Source: Hypsibius dujardini (taxonomy: Eukaryota; Tardigrada; Eutardigrada; Parachela; Hypsibiidae). Taken from it: a DNA stretch of 42,530 nucleotides. Of the stretch, positions 9,990-20,837 are shown one piece after another. Position 1 is the first letter of the stretch; each line of letters begins with the position of its first letter. The stretch covers positions 1 to 42,530 of the forward strand of contig LRSR01013076.1 of the NCBI GenBank assembly GCA_001579985.1, written 5' to 3'. Made by a program: the position numbers and the translations under genes. The notes beneath the pieces were generated by a model. That model ran no database searches and had not been told where the DNA came from. It worked only from the letters and a program-made list of their open reading frames with translations.

Positions 9990-12900
9990 ATGAAGACTAC
10001 GTGTACTGTTGCTGCTGCTGCCGCTGCCGCCGCCGCCGCTGCGACTGTCGTAGAAGGAGGCGCTGTCCACACGACTCCGTTGGCGGAGACGACTGATGTG
10101 GTCATTATCGGTGAGTGAGTCTGTCCGTCGTTGACTGTCACTGTTGAGGCAGACATGGACCAGCGAAAAGCCAACACACACACAAACGGGGGAGACAGAC
10201 ATCGGAGCTAGCTGATAATTAAACTTTCCAGCGATCAAAGGACAGGCTAACTGGCATGTTATCAGGCAGGTAGGCAGACAGAGACAGACATACAGGAATA
10301 CACATGGAAACAGACCGGCAGGCAGGCATGCACAATCAGAAAGGCATACACATTCAGACAGGCATACACAGTCAGACAGGCAGGCAGGCAGACAATCAGA
10401 CAGTAGACAGACAGTATACCGGCATATAGGCACATGCATGCAGCCAGACAGACAGACGCACATTCATGCGGTCTAACAGATAGATCGGCCTCACCCTTTT
10501 TGACTGCCTCGAATCTGTTTAATTTGTTCGGAGAAATGTTTCTGTTACTCTCCAGTTTCTTACATTTTCTCTCCCCCCCACCCCGTTTCAGGTAACGGAC
10601 CGTCGGCCCTGACCCTGTCCTACTTGCTCAACGGAAACTGGCCCTACTACCGTGATGACAGCCACCACCCGGACGAGATCATCCACGCTCGACTCAACTG
10701 CGAGAAGGACAAATCGATCCTGGAAACGGTTAGTAGTCTGGCCCCCCTCCCGGGGGCTCCGGCGTCCCCATTTACTCAACCTCCTTTCCCTCTCTTCCGC
10801 AATGTCACTTTCTGCCACTTTTCCCGTTATTTTATCCCCCATTCCATTGTGTCCCCCCAAAAAAACTCGTTATTCCTTCCCAGTGAGTGCCGCCACTCCT
10901 CGTTTGTCCATTCATGCGTAGATTGGCATGGATAAACGAGCTGGCATGGGACCCCCTTCCCTTTCCCCTTCCCCTTCCCTTTCCTGTCAGTTGAGTAAAC
11001 AGACACTGGACGAAATTTTGATTGACCCTTTTCACGGTCGTTTTACTTTTTGTGTTTTTTTTCTCCCCTTCTATTGAGGTGTTTTGTTTAAGGGATCGAT
11101 TGGTTTGATTAGCTGCCCATCGCGTGACGACTGTCGAAGAGTGTTTGCTAAATTGGATTTCCGGTGGAACAGAAACTTCTTTAAATTACGCTAATTAGTA
11201 AATATTACTAGTAAAAAAATAGTACGTTTCTAAAGTAATAATTAGTTATATATTGTAGAACTTGTATATAAATTGGGTAGGGCACTTCCCTTCCTGCCAG
11301 TTGAGTAAACAAACTCACCAGGCGGAATTGTGATTGACCGTTTTCACGGCCGTGTACTTTTTCCTGACATTCGAGAGGTCTGTTTTTTTTTTGAGGGGAT
11401 CGATCGGTGTGGTCAGCTGCTCTTCGCGTGACACTGACAACTATCGATCACCTCTCGAAGACATAATGGCACTAGTGCAAAATAATGATGCTGGAACTTC
11501 GATTTTCGGTTGAACTGCAACCGGTATCAATCAATCAATCAATCGACTACCGAAACGCCGTTTAGACAAGTCATTTCCATTGAGAAAGAACTGTTAGGCG
11601 TATCAGACAGAGTTTGATACGACCCGACAGGAAATGGTTTATTAGACTAAAGAAGTGATTTCTACAGGTGAGGAAGAGGGAAAGAACTGACTTTAAAATC
11701 AACAAAACACGAGATTAAATAGGGAAATTAGCAACGGGAAGTGACTCTAAATGGCGTAGTAAACAAAATAAAGTGTTCAAATAGCTGACTTGGCAAAATG
11801 AAGTAAAGAGAAGAAAGCACATCACTTAAGAACAAACAGCTCTGTGTTGAGCGCAAGTGAATGATGTATGAATGATAGAGAACTAGACATAATAGGCCGT
11901 TAACGCTTTTCTCATTTTCGAACTGAATTGCCGGATTCCGTTTACAATTAATTCTAATTTCCACGTCGTTTTTCTCCCAATTCAGGACTTTGTCGATCTT
12001 TGTTCCGGCATCTCCGGGCAGTCCCGCAACGCCGTGGCCAACCTCTTTGACCAGCTCCTCCATCCGTCCTCCGTGTTCGGTGACGTGACGGACGGCCTCC
12101 AGTCGTGCGTTAAGTGGCAGGCCGTTCCCCACAAGATCCCCCACCTGGTGCTGGGTCCGCATCCGCCCGGCGGCGCCTGGCAGGCCATGCACGGCTCGAA
12201 GAAGGCGCTCAGCTTCAACAACTGGCTCGAGCTACCCGGGCTTCCCGTCGCGGACTGGGCCGCGCGGCACGGCTGCTGTCGCACTCGACTGACAGAGAAC
12301 AACGCCTCACGGCTGCCGTTGGTTGCCTGGAAGGCCTACTATCGCGACTACCCGGTGCAGATGGGCCTGCAGGACAGCCTCCGCACGGGCTATCAGGTGC
12401 TGTCGGTGAGGAATCTGACCCTGCCGGCGAACGACCAGGAGACGGGCGAGCCGGGAGGTACCACGATGGCGGTACCCTCTGAAGAAGGCGCCTTGGAAGT
12501 CTCGACGACGACACACCCCTGGGAGATTAAGGGTGTGCGATTTGCCGCGGACGGGGAGTCGGAGGTCTTTGTCATCCGGGCGAAGAAGGTCGTCCTAGCA
12601 ACGGGTAAGTGCCTGTCTACTTGGTCGTACTCTTTGTCTATCCCTGTCTGGTCGGTCGACCTTTTGGCTGTCTGTGTGTGTGTTTGCCTGGCAGTTTCTC
12701 TTTCTCTCGTTCGTTGATTGCCTGAGTCTCTGTCTGGTCAGTTGACTGTCTATTTGTCTGTCTGACGGTGCTGTCCCTTAACTTGTGGTTCGCTTTTGTC
12801 CGTAACTTAATTGTGTTTGTAAAGTCAGGTGATCCCTTTTCTGTGCATGTTTTGTTTGGATTCTTCACAACGCCTCCTGCGTGTCTGATTGTTGTCTGCT

Positions 12901-14083
12901 CGCTAGCTGCCGAAAGGCACTTATTGTTTGACTGCCAGTTGCGTGACATTCAATGGCGCCTTTTACAAGTTTGCGTGCGTATTTGGTTAATAGAGTTGTG
13001 ATGTGGTCTTACGTAACCAGACCGATTCTTGCTCTGCCTTAAGCTGCGTCTGTGCCTTTCTACCTTTTTGCACGGATGTCTGTGTGTTTGTCTGCACACC
13101 CTTCCACTTACCATTCTGTTCAACTGTCTGTCTGTTTGTCTGTGGGTATATCTGCCTGTCTGTCTACTCATGTGTCTGTTTGTCTGTCTGCATTCTATTC
13201 CGCATGCCTGTCTATCTGTTCTGCCTGTCTTGTATTTTTATTTGTGTCTTACCTATTTTAATTTCTAATCATTGTCATTCCACTTACTTCTTCGCAGGAA
13301 CCGCGGAGAGCCCAAAGAAGCTCAGCATCGCAGGCGAGTACAAGCCCTGGACCGGGCACACCTACGACGACCTACACAACTTTGTCACAGACAACGTGGA
13401 CGAAGAGACTGCCGATCACCTCGGGGGCTCGAAACGCTGCTGGTGTCGGGTGGTGATTGTGGGCAGCGGTCTGACCGCCGCCGACGCCGTCATCACCGCC
13501 CTCACGGCCGGCTGCCATGTCTACCACGCGTTCGACCCGAAGCACACGATCCTGTCGCAGCTGAGCGAGCGGCTCTATCCGGAGTACGCGGCCATCTGGA
13601 AGCTAATGAGCGGGGAACGACCGGCGAATTCCGCATTTTGTGGCTACTACACTCCCTTCGCCAACGGGCGCATCATCAAAATCACCAACGACCACCAGGT
13701 GCAGGTGGAGAACTCCAAGGGCGTCAACATTTGCCTCTCCGCTGTGGACTATGTAAGTGTAGTTATAAGTCTAATGAAACAAACCACCGGTGGTCGGGTC
13801 ATTTTTTCACCTTCCCGCTTTCAAGGTGGCCGTCCTCATCGGGTCCTCGCCCAACCTCACCTACGTGCAGTCGGAGATTGTTCGGCACCTGCCGATCAAA
13901 GCGGGCCAGCCGTTGGACGCCAAACGCAACCCGATCGCCATCGATCAGTACACCCACGAGAGCGTCTACCAGACGGGACTGTATGCGCTCGGTCCGCTCG
14001 CCGGCGATAACTACGTCCGCTTCATCCCCGGCGGCGCCGTGGCCGTGGCCAAGAGCCTCTTCGACAGCATTGACGCACGATGA
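9990..14083 (+). CDS. OSGIN: Oxidative stress-induced growth inhibitor (OSGIN1/2-like)
   Basis: A flavoprotein monooxygenase-like protein of the OSGIN family; vertebrate members are oxidative-stress-induced growth and apoptosis regulators. Coding is join(9990..10110,10592..10728,11986..12604,13298..13752,13826..14083), 529 residues, close to the ~500-560 of OSGIN proteins; every join keeps frame. After a polyalanine run (residues 8-17), VVIIGNGPSA (about 37-46) forms the FAD-binding GxGxxG motif, split by intron 1. SYLLNGNWPYY, LFDQLLHPSSVFG, IPHLVLG and PPGGAWQAMHGS are family hallmarks. A second dinucleotide motif, VVIVGSGLTAAD, lies near 344-355. FIPGGAVAVAKSL near the C-terminus is also typical. 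The start is the first ATG after the promoter, and the reading frame enters the FAD motif directly. Introns 1 and 3 carry GACA and TGTC tracts respectively; intron 2 holds an internal duplication. Confidence 0.93.
10260..10465. repeat. GACA/GGCA tract, OSGIN intron 1
   Basis: Imperfect GACA and GGCA tetranucleotides, in sense orientation relative to OSGIN. Confidence 0.8.
10966..11520. repeat. Diverged ~200-bp direct duplication in OSGIN intron 2
   Basis: Copy one (about 10966-11180) and copy two (about 11284-11520) share, in order: CAGTTGAGTAAACA, GATTGACC, TTTTCACGG, a long T run, GGGATCGAT, AGCTGC and TCGCGTGAC. They are separated by ~100 bp of AT-rich DNA and have accumulated many substitutions and small indels. 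Confidence 0.75.
12625..13245. repeat. TGTC tract, OSGIN intron 3
   Basis: Imperfect TGTC/TCTG tetranucleotides, densest at about 13120-13240, complementary to the GACA tract of intron 1. Confidence 0.75.
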
Positions 14084-14186
14084 CCAACCTTGTGATGCTT
14101 TTTTACCCTTTTTTTTCTCTCTCCTCCCTCCCGTTTGGAACGTCTTGTTTTATCTCCTCCCTACAAACTTGATGCAACTGCAGGCC

Positions 14187-14252
14187 GACCGGGGAGAGAA
14201 GATCACACACGGATGGGGGAGAGAAGATCACACGCGGATGGGGGAGAGTGGA
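14187..14252. repeat. 24-bp tandem repeat, just under three copies
   Basis: Units contain GGGGAGAGAAGATCACAC followed by CGGAT, about 100 bp after the OSGIN stop codon. Confidence 0.85.
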
Positions 14253-14271
14253 ATCATGTGTCTGTACAGGC

Positions 14272-14400
14272 ATACACACGTGGCACAAACCTTGCGCAGA
14301 CCGAATTGAGCACTTTAACTCGACGGCTGTGTACAACAGCCATGTAACGAGTGTAATGGCTTGACTCGGTTAGCGCAAGATTTTTGCCATGCGTGTGTGT
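14272..14400 (+). mobile_element. Palindromic ~130-bp element, copy 1
   Basis: Inverted arms of ~40 bp: the left reads ACACACGTGGC, CTTGCGC and CCGAATTGAG; the right is the near-complement, with CTCGGTTAGCGCAAG and TTTTTGCCATGCGTGTGTGT. The core contains GGCTGTGTACAAC. No coding capacity, so a MITE-like non-autonomous element is likely. Confidence 0.75.
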
Positions 14401-14734
14401 AGTTTTTGTGCTGGTATGAGGACATCTTTTTTTGTACAGTACGGGATATATATGCTCTCTCTCTCTGTCTCTCTTGACTACACGATATGATGCCAAATAC
14501 GAGGTTTATGTGGGAGACATATATTTGTTTTATTTTATTTAGCGATTACTCTGCCTCGTTTTGTTTGTTACGCTGATAGGTTTGGTCCCTGTTTTCTCAC
14601 ACCATTTTGCACGTTCTCTTTATCTCTCTCGCCTCTTATCTCGTGTTTTTACTGCGCTGGCTTGTGGTTTAAAACTGGGATACTTTCTTTTAACTCTTGT
14701 GACGTTTTACTCGAGGGCTTCCGGGGCTTTCGAA

Positions 14735-15410
14735 ACAGGCAGGCAGACATTGTAGGCAAGAGGACTGGAGGAGACAGACAACAATGTCTAAATGCTGTTA
14801 GGCACTTGCAGGTACTGGCAAAAGATGAAACGGAAGCTCCTTCTGAGACATCTGGTAGGCGGACAGACAAGTAAACCGGTGTCTGTAGTGCGTCTTCAGG
14901 TTCATATATTCACACATGGTTCGCTTGTTAAAAGACAGGAACTCAGAAAGCTGGTCAGGCGAACCTGATGAAGCAGGCAGTGTTGTTTTGAATGTCAGGC
15001 ACGTCTAATACTGAGCACCGGAACACCTTCTTCAGATAAATAGCAGGCAGATAGACAAGTAAACCAGTTTCTCGTAGTGAGCGAGCCAGTATGTGTCTGT
15101 AGTTCCAGACATGCAGACACGGTTCGTTTGTGAGAAGACAGAAGATCGGAAAGATTGTTGGTGAACCTCATGAAGTAGAAAACGATGTCTGAATGCTGTG
15201 TCTTATCAGGTACTTGCAGGTTGGACGCCGCAGAAGTTTCTTCGGACATGTAACAGGCAGACAGACACTGATGTTGTAGTGTGCCTGTTTAGCGAGCGAG
15301 CTGGGTAAGGCAAACAGCAATGCCTGGATGCTGTCAGACATAGGCAGAGCCTATTGAGACAACTCACAGGCAGACAGACAAACTCCCAAACAAATTCAGA
15401 CACGATTCCT
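14735..15410. repeat. Degenerate ~200-220-bp tandem array, about three units
   Basis: Recurring landmarks are AGACAAGTAAACC, then GGTTCG, then a segment with AGACAG and GAACCT.ATGAAG, then AATGTCTAAATGCTG (or AATGCTGTGTC, or GGATGCTGTC), then CTTGCAGG. Units are strongly diverged and no protein-coding sense is evident. Confidence 0.6.
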
Positions 15411-15980
15411 GGCTAAACACAGACGTTGCCTACGAGATGACGCCATGTGGCAACCTCCCAGCTGCGATGAACTACCAGTAGCTAAATTAAATTACTGTTT
15501 TTTTTCCGGGACGAGCTTACAAGTTAGTAACAACGTCTTTATGATCACGAAGCAGGTCGAGTGAGTCAACTCACCAGAGGCTCCTGTTGGACCCCCTCAC
15601 AGGCAAGTACGAGTATACAATACTGATACTCGCAGTGGGAGTTGGGAGTGGGACGACGTCTTCGGCAATTTCAATGGGACATCCGATCGGCATATCGAGT
15701 TACCGCGAAAGTGGAGCACCGCACAAGTGCGCGCGACAAGCAAATGCCACTGCGATTGTGTCCGCCTGTAACTGCTTTTATTTTTTTAATGTACTAGTAG
15801 GCCACTTGTTTTGCTAAAAACACCGGCGTTCAAAATATAAAACATATATATAAAACAGTAGTAAGAATAATAAATAATTATATATAAAATAAAATATTAT
15901 AATATAAAAGACTTCTCATCAACTTGAAAATCGAAATACTGGCAACATTCAATCAATCAATCAATCAATCAATCTAGGTG
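15411..15980. other. Spacer without recognisable gene
   Basis: AT-rich at 15830-15910 with short ATATA runs, followed by a CAAT tract at about 15951-15974 that abuts palindromic element copy 2. No coding signal is seen. Confidence 0.6.
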
Positions 15981-15994
15981 AATCGTGTGTGTGT

Positions 15995-16126
15995 GTACAC
16001 ATGTGGCAAAAACCTTGCGCTCACCGAGTTAAGCCATTACATACGTTACATGGCTGTTGTACACAACCGTCGGGTTAGTGTGCTTAATTCGGTTAGCGCA
16101 AAATTTTTGCCAGGTGTGTGTGTGGA
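15995..16126 (-). mobile_element. Palindromic ~130-bp element, copy 2 (inverted)
   Basis: Same arms as copy 1 (ATGTGGCAAAAACCTTGCGC on the left; TTCGGTTAGCGCAAAATTTT on the right). The core aligns with copy 1 only after reverse-complementing, so it is inserted in the opposite orientation. Confidence 0.75.
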
Positions 16127-16197
16127 CACAAGGTGGCGGAGACACGCTTCGAATCCTGTAGGTCACTTTTGCGATAATAGCACTTCAATTCAACACG

Positions 16198-16330
16198 GTA
16201 CATACACACGTGGCAAAAACCTTACGCTAACCGAATTGAGCCATTCAACTCGGGGGCTGTGTACAACATGCGTCCATCGAGTGGAATGGCTTAGCTCGGT
16301 TAGTGCAAGGTTTTTGTCACGTATGTGTGT
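16198..16330 (+). mobile_element. Palindromic ~130-bp element, copy 3
   Basis: Arms read ACACACGTGGCAAAAACCTT and GCTCGGTTAGTGCAAGGTTT. The core GGGGGCTGTGTACAACA matches copy 1 in direct orientation. It lies only ~70 bp from copy 2. Confidence 0.75.
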
Positions 16331-16978
16331 GACTCGTTTTTCTGGCTCCGACGCCGCGATTCAGACGGGATTTCAATCGTAACTACCCGAGCTTATCTGT
16401 TCACACGCGCTCTGCTTCACACTTTAAAATTTCCGTAAGCAAATAACACTTCTAAGCGCAAGTCCGTCTCACATGGAGCGAAGGATGTTGATTGAAGGCG
16501 CCCATCGCTTCATGTGCTGTAGAAGAAAACAGATTGATCCGAGTTCGACACAGGAACAAAAACTCATCCAAAAATAAAAAAATTTACTCAATAAAATAAC
16601 TCTAATTAATTGTTTTTTTTTAACTATTTGTTTTTTTAACTATTTGTTTATTTGTTTAACTATTTGTTTTTTTAACTATTTGTCTATTGAAATACCTTTA
16701 CTAAAAAAATATGTTTACTTATATAAATAAAATAAATAAATAAATAAATAATAAGCTTAAAATACTTTTGTTTGAATGCAGTTAAGATAGGCGCAAAATT
16801 AATTTCAATAATTTACCCTTCGAAAAGAACGTATTCCTTATCGGCCGGCTACAGCCCGAACCGGACCGTGGCACAAATCAAGCCGACCGCACAAGCCAAA
16901 CAAGCTGTTGATTCAATGCGCACACCAAAAACAGTCACTCCACAACTTTAATATCCCGCAGTGAATTACTCCTCGCCG
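16331..16978. other. AT-rich spacer upstream of the PRRT-like gene
   Basis: Contains short ACTATTTGTTT repeats at about 16620-16685 and an AAATA run near 16725-16750. No TATA box or convincing upstream exon is evident. An acceptor-like CCCGCAG ends 17 nt before the ATG at 16979. Confidence 0.5.
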
Positions 16979-19189
16979 ATGTTTGCAGATGGTGCAGCAG
17001 GACTTTTTTCCCAACCGGAATCCAGGATGGACTCTACCGCGAGCCCGATGGATGACAATATCACCGTCAGCAGCGACGATGGAATAAATTCTTCCTTATT
17101 TTCCTCCGTCTTCCAGGTAAGGTTCCCCCCTTAAATAGTTTAATGCAGGTCGATGCAAAATCGTTATAAAGCTCGAAAAATAAACGGCGTGAGCAGGCGA
17201 TCAAATCTGGTGGAGATTTGACTGTGACAGTTTTCAGCAAATCAAGCAATCAATCAATTGTGTTCCACAAATCGGGCGGCGGTTATTGCTGCGACTGAAG
17301 CCTTGATTGTTGATTGATGAGTTGCATGCAATCCGTCGCAAATACATCAATCAACGCAGTGGCACAACCCTTACTTGACCTCTTAATAGCTGCAAATTTT
17401 GAACGGCACTATCGTCTCGAATATTAACTTTATCCCCTCCATGTATCGTTTTTCTTGAAGAAACGAATATGGTCAACCAAACTGTAAAAAATGATAAACA
17501 AGGGTCTTAATTGATTGATTGATTGATTATGAGAGGATTTGTACTTGACGTCAATGCATCAATCAAGCAGACCTGCAACACACAATCGTCCGCTTGATTG
17601 ATTGTATTGCCGCAATTTTAGCCGATCACGTCTCCCCGAGTTTTAACTTTCTCTTTTTGCCGTTTGGTCTGGCAGAATAAGTTGAATATTTTGCAGCGAA
17701 GTTGCACAAAATGTTTTCTGTCAAAGGTCTTAATTCAGAGATTACTGAGTAGTTTGAACTTTGTGTCAATACAACAATCAACGCAGACCTTCAACACACA
17801 ATCGTCCGATTGATTGATTGTATTGCGAGTTGCGACACACTTTAAACAGCCACATCTCCCCGAGTATTGACTTTTCTCCTCTCGCCATACTGTTTCTTGG
17901 AATCAGCGGAATATTTCAAGTCAAACTGCTGCAAAATATTTCCAACAAAAGTGTTCCTTTGCAGAATTCCGCCGTCTTCACGACTCCCTTCCCGGAGCGG
18001 CGTCCCCACGGCGACTTCCTCCACCGGCATCCCACGCTAGCGCAACCCCTTCCGAGTTGGGATGAGGCCCGCGAGCTGTTCGGCTGGGCCTGGGAGGTGC
18101 ACATCTACGGCCTGGGGAGCGCGTTCGCGGTGCTCGCGCTGTATTGTCTGATTTGTGTCCTGCAACTGTGCCGGCACTCGACGACGCGCGCGGTCCGCTG
18201 CTACTTCATCCTGCTGCATGTGATCTTGTGTTGTTTCGGAGTGTCACGGGCGCTTTTCCTCCTGCTGGATCCGTATAACTTCCGACGGATTTTGCCGCAG
18301 TCGCTGGCGGCGGCCTGTCTGCATCTCTCCTTCCCATGCCTCACGTCGGCCTTCTCCATGGTTCTTGCAGGTAAGCGGCAGTTGAGTGCTTACTTCATCC
18401 TTAGAAAATTCGATCGGTCTTTTTAAGATCAACCGAATATTAAGCAGTCTAATTAATGTTCAAATGCAATGTGCATGTGTTCAGTAAGCTTGATCAGGTT
18501 ACTTGATTGATCGATTAAGATCCCTTGTTAATTGATTGATTGATTGATTGATCGGCTTCAAACTGCTGCTGTCGTTTGCAACGAGCGTAGTGTTGCCGTT
18601 CACCGATTTGGTGATTTGCTTCATTTACCGGTTCAAGGGTGCTTGTTCCGCTGTCTGACCGGTTTGTTGAGATGTCTGTGTGTCTGTCTTTGGGGGTTTC
18701 GCTGACTCGAGGAACGCCCTTACATGCGTACTCGTAAATATGCATGTCGTCTCTCTCCTCATCCCTCGTCACCAGTGACTCAATGAAAAAAAAACAGCAC
18801 TGCACTCGGTTTTGAAACTGCTACAGCTCCCTCCAAAATTGATTTTCATAATGAGAATTCCAAATGGAGTGTTGATCTAGAGTATTGGTGATTAGATAGG
18901 ATATTTTCGTTTACCCAGTCAGCGGCACTGGACTCCTGGCGGTCTGATTTATCTGTGCCGTGCGGTTTGTCGACTCTTCTTTCCCTAATCGCGCGATCAC
19001 ATAGACAGCCCTTTACAGTAGGACATTAACGATGATCCCAGAAGATGATTGATGGATTTGTTGAAGTGAAGACATGCAGGCAGGCAGACAAAACGGTAAA
19101 CAGACAGTCAAACTGTCAGGCAGCTAAACAGGCAGGCAGACAGACAGACAGGTAGACAGGCATGCCGCTTAACAGATAGGCAAGCAGGT

Positions 19190-19246
<57 letters not shown>

Positions 19247-19902
19247 GGCAGGCAGGCAGGCAGGCAGACGGTCAATCAGATGATCAGACACTGACAGCCA
19301 TTCTGGAAAGGCACAGAGTTTTCCCATCAATCATTGAAATGGGTCACTTGTCATGTATTTTTTTCCGGAGGGATTTCCGTCGTCCAAGACTACGTTTATT
19401 ACAATTTTCCTTTTGTGTTTTCCATAGGCCTCGTCCGGACGGCACGGTTGAAGCTCATGAAAAGCCGCATCATGAACGTCTACTTGCTCATTGGCATCCT
19501 CATCGGGAACTTTGCTTTCGCCATCGGCGCGGAAGTTGCCGTCGACCTTATGCCCCGGCTTAGCGTGTTCGCCGTTGCATCACAAAGTAATTACACAGTA
19601 GCGTCAAAAGTCCATCCTCGTGGGAGGGGGGATCAATCGGTGCCGCCAAACTCAAATTGAGATATTTAAAATGATGCTTGCTTCCGCAGTTGTTTGCGGA
19701 CGAACTACTTCGTCGTTTCTGTCTGCCGTCCGCCTGGCCTACTGGTCGTTTCTATTCCTGTCCGTTCGTGTGTCTGCTTCTTAATCTGTCTGTCTCTTTG
19801 TCTCCCTGTATGTCTGCCTTCATATCTTTCTGTGCGTCTGCCCATCACTCTGCTTGCCTCCGATTGGGTAACCGTATGCCTCTTTGTCTGTCTGTCTCTC
19901 TT

Positions 19903-19945
<43 letters not shown>

Positions 19946-20837
19946 TTTTATCTGCCTGCTTGCTTGTCTGGCTGGATGTCTGTATATCTGCCTGCCTGTT
20001 TAAATGTCTGTGTGTTTATTTGTTGCACCGACTTAACTCCTGAAGCCAGGTTAGTTTAAGTAACCCTCTAAATTCCTGTCCGTTTTGCAGCCTACTTCAT
20101 CGCCTGGTCGATCGGCCTCGGCTGCGGCTTCCTCGTCATGTTCAGCCCCCTACTGGAGGCCGCCCAGGACGCGGACGGCATAGAACTGAGCGCTACCAAA
20201 CGCATTACCCTCGGTGTCTATATCACCCTTGTTTCCGCCGTCCTCCTCCTGGTCTTCGCAGGACTGCAGATCTACGGCCTCGTTGCCGTCTACCGGTTCC
20301 TCATCCCGGCCGATGGAGGCGACCACGACGCCTGGCGGTGGTACGGCTTTCACAGCGGAACTCGCCTTGCCGAACTGCTTCTCTCAGCTTCGCTAGCATT
20401 TGTCGCATCCCTTACGGTACATTCACTTTAGAGTTAAAATTAAATTCCTATTTGCAAAAATTCAACAAAATATACTTCTTGCTTCAGTTCAGTTCAGTTC
20501 AGTTCATGGGTTTAGTTACTCTTTCTAGGTGTGGACTAGAGCGGCACGGAAGCTGAGCAGCGTGCAGGTGCGCCGAACCGTCTCCTCCGGCACCGCTGGC
20601 CCCGGAATGACGATGGAAGCGGACCGGTTGTTGATGCTGCAGCAGGGGAGGAATACGCCGTCCTCGCCGGCGCGCAATCGCCGCGACTTCCCGGTCACCT
20701 TCAATCCGGAGGGAGTGCGGGCCGACGAGGAGTTCTTCCCGGGGCGGTTCCCGAATCGGGCGCGGAAACCGGTCAGCCAACTGCTAGAAGGCAATCCGAT
20801 ACACCACCACGTCGATGAGGGTGATCGGTATGGATGA
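16979..20837 (+). CDS. PRRT3/PRRT4-like multipass membrane protein
   Basis: Coding is join(16979..17116,17965..18370,19428..19586,20091..20416,20529..20837), 445 residues, all joins in frame. The N-terminal ~80 residues hold two N-glycosylation sequons (NITV, NSSL) and look extracellular. The hallmark WAWEVHIYGLGSAF opens the membrane region, followed by RALFLLLDPYNFRR, then LPCLTSAFSMVL-like FPCLTSAFSMVL, as in vertebrate PRRT3/PRRT4. By eye there are seven hydrophobic segments (about residues 80-105, 118-142, 150-178, 190-212, 235-257, 279-307 and 326-345) and a basic, proline-containing cytoplasmic tail of ~100 residues. The long proline-rich N-terminus of vertebrate members is absent. The start is the first ATG after an in-frame stop; an upstream exon cannot be excluded. 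Family function is poorly known. Confidence 0.72.
17510..17825. repeat. ATTG tracts and partial duplication, PRRT-like intron 1
   Basis: ATTG runs at 17511-17528 and near 17596 and 17808. The segments around 17570-17650 and 17780-17870 share CAACACACAATCGTCCG, then TTGATTGATTGTATTGC, then ATCTCCCCGAGT-like sequence, indicating an internal duplication. Confidence 0.65.
19077..19270. repeat. GACA/GGCA tract, PRRT-like intron 2
   Basis: Imperfect at the edges but almost perfect (GACA)n at about 19197-19250, followed by (GGCA)n. Confidence 0.9.
19720..20020. repeat. TGTC tract, PRRT-like intron 3
   Basis: Perfect (TGTC)n at about 19904-19943 with imperfect flanks. It is the reverse complement of the tract in intron 2, so exon 3 lies between complementary repeats. 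Confidence 0.9.

Noticed and set aside
13003-14309. Long plus-strand open frames over OSGIN exons 4-5
   Set aside because: One reads through intron 3 and the other is out of frame; the conserved OSGIN frame with splice sites explains the region.
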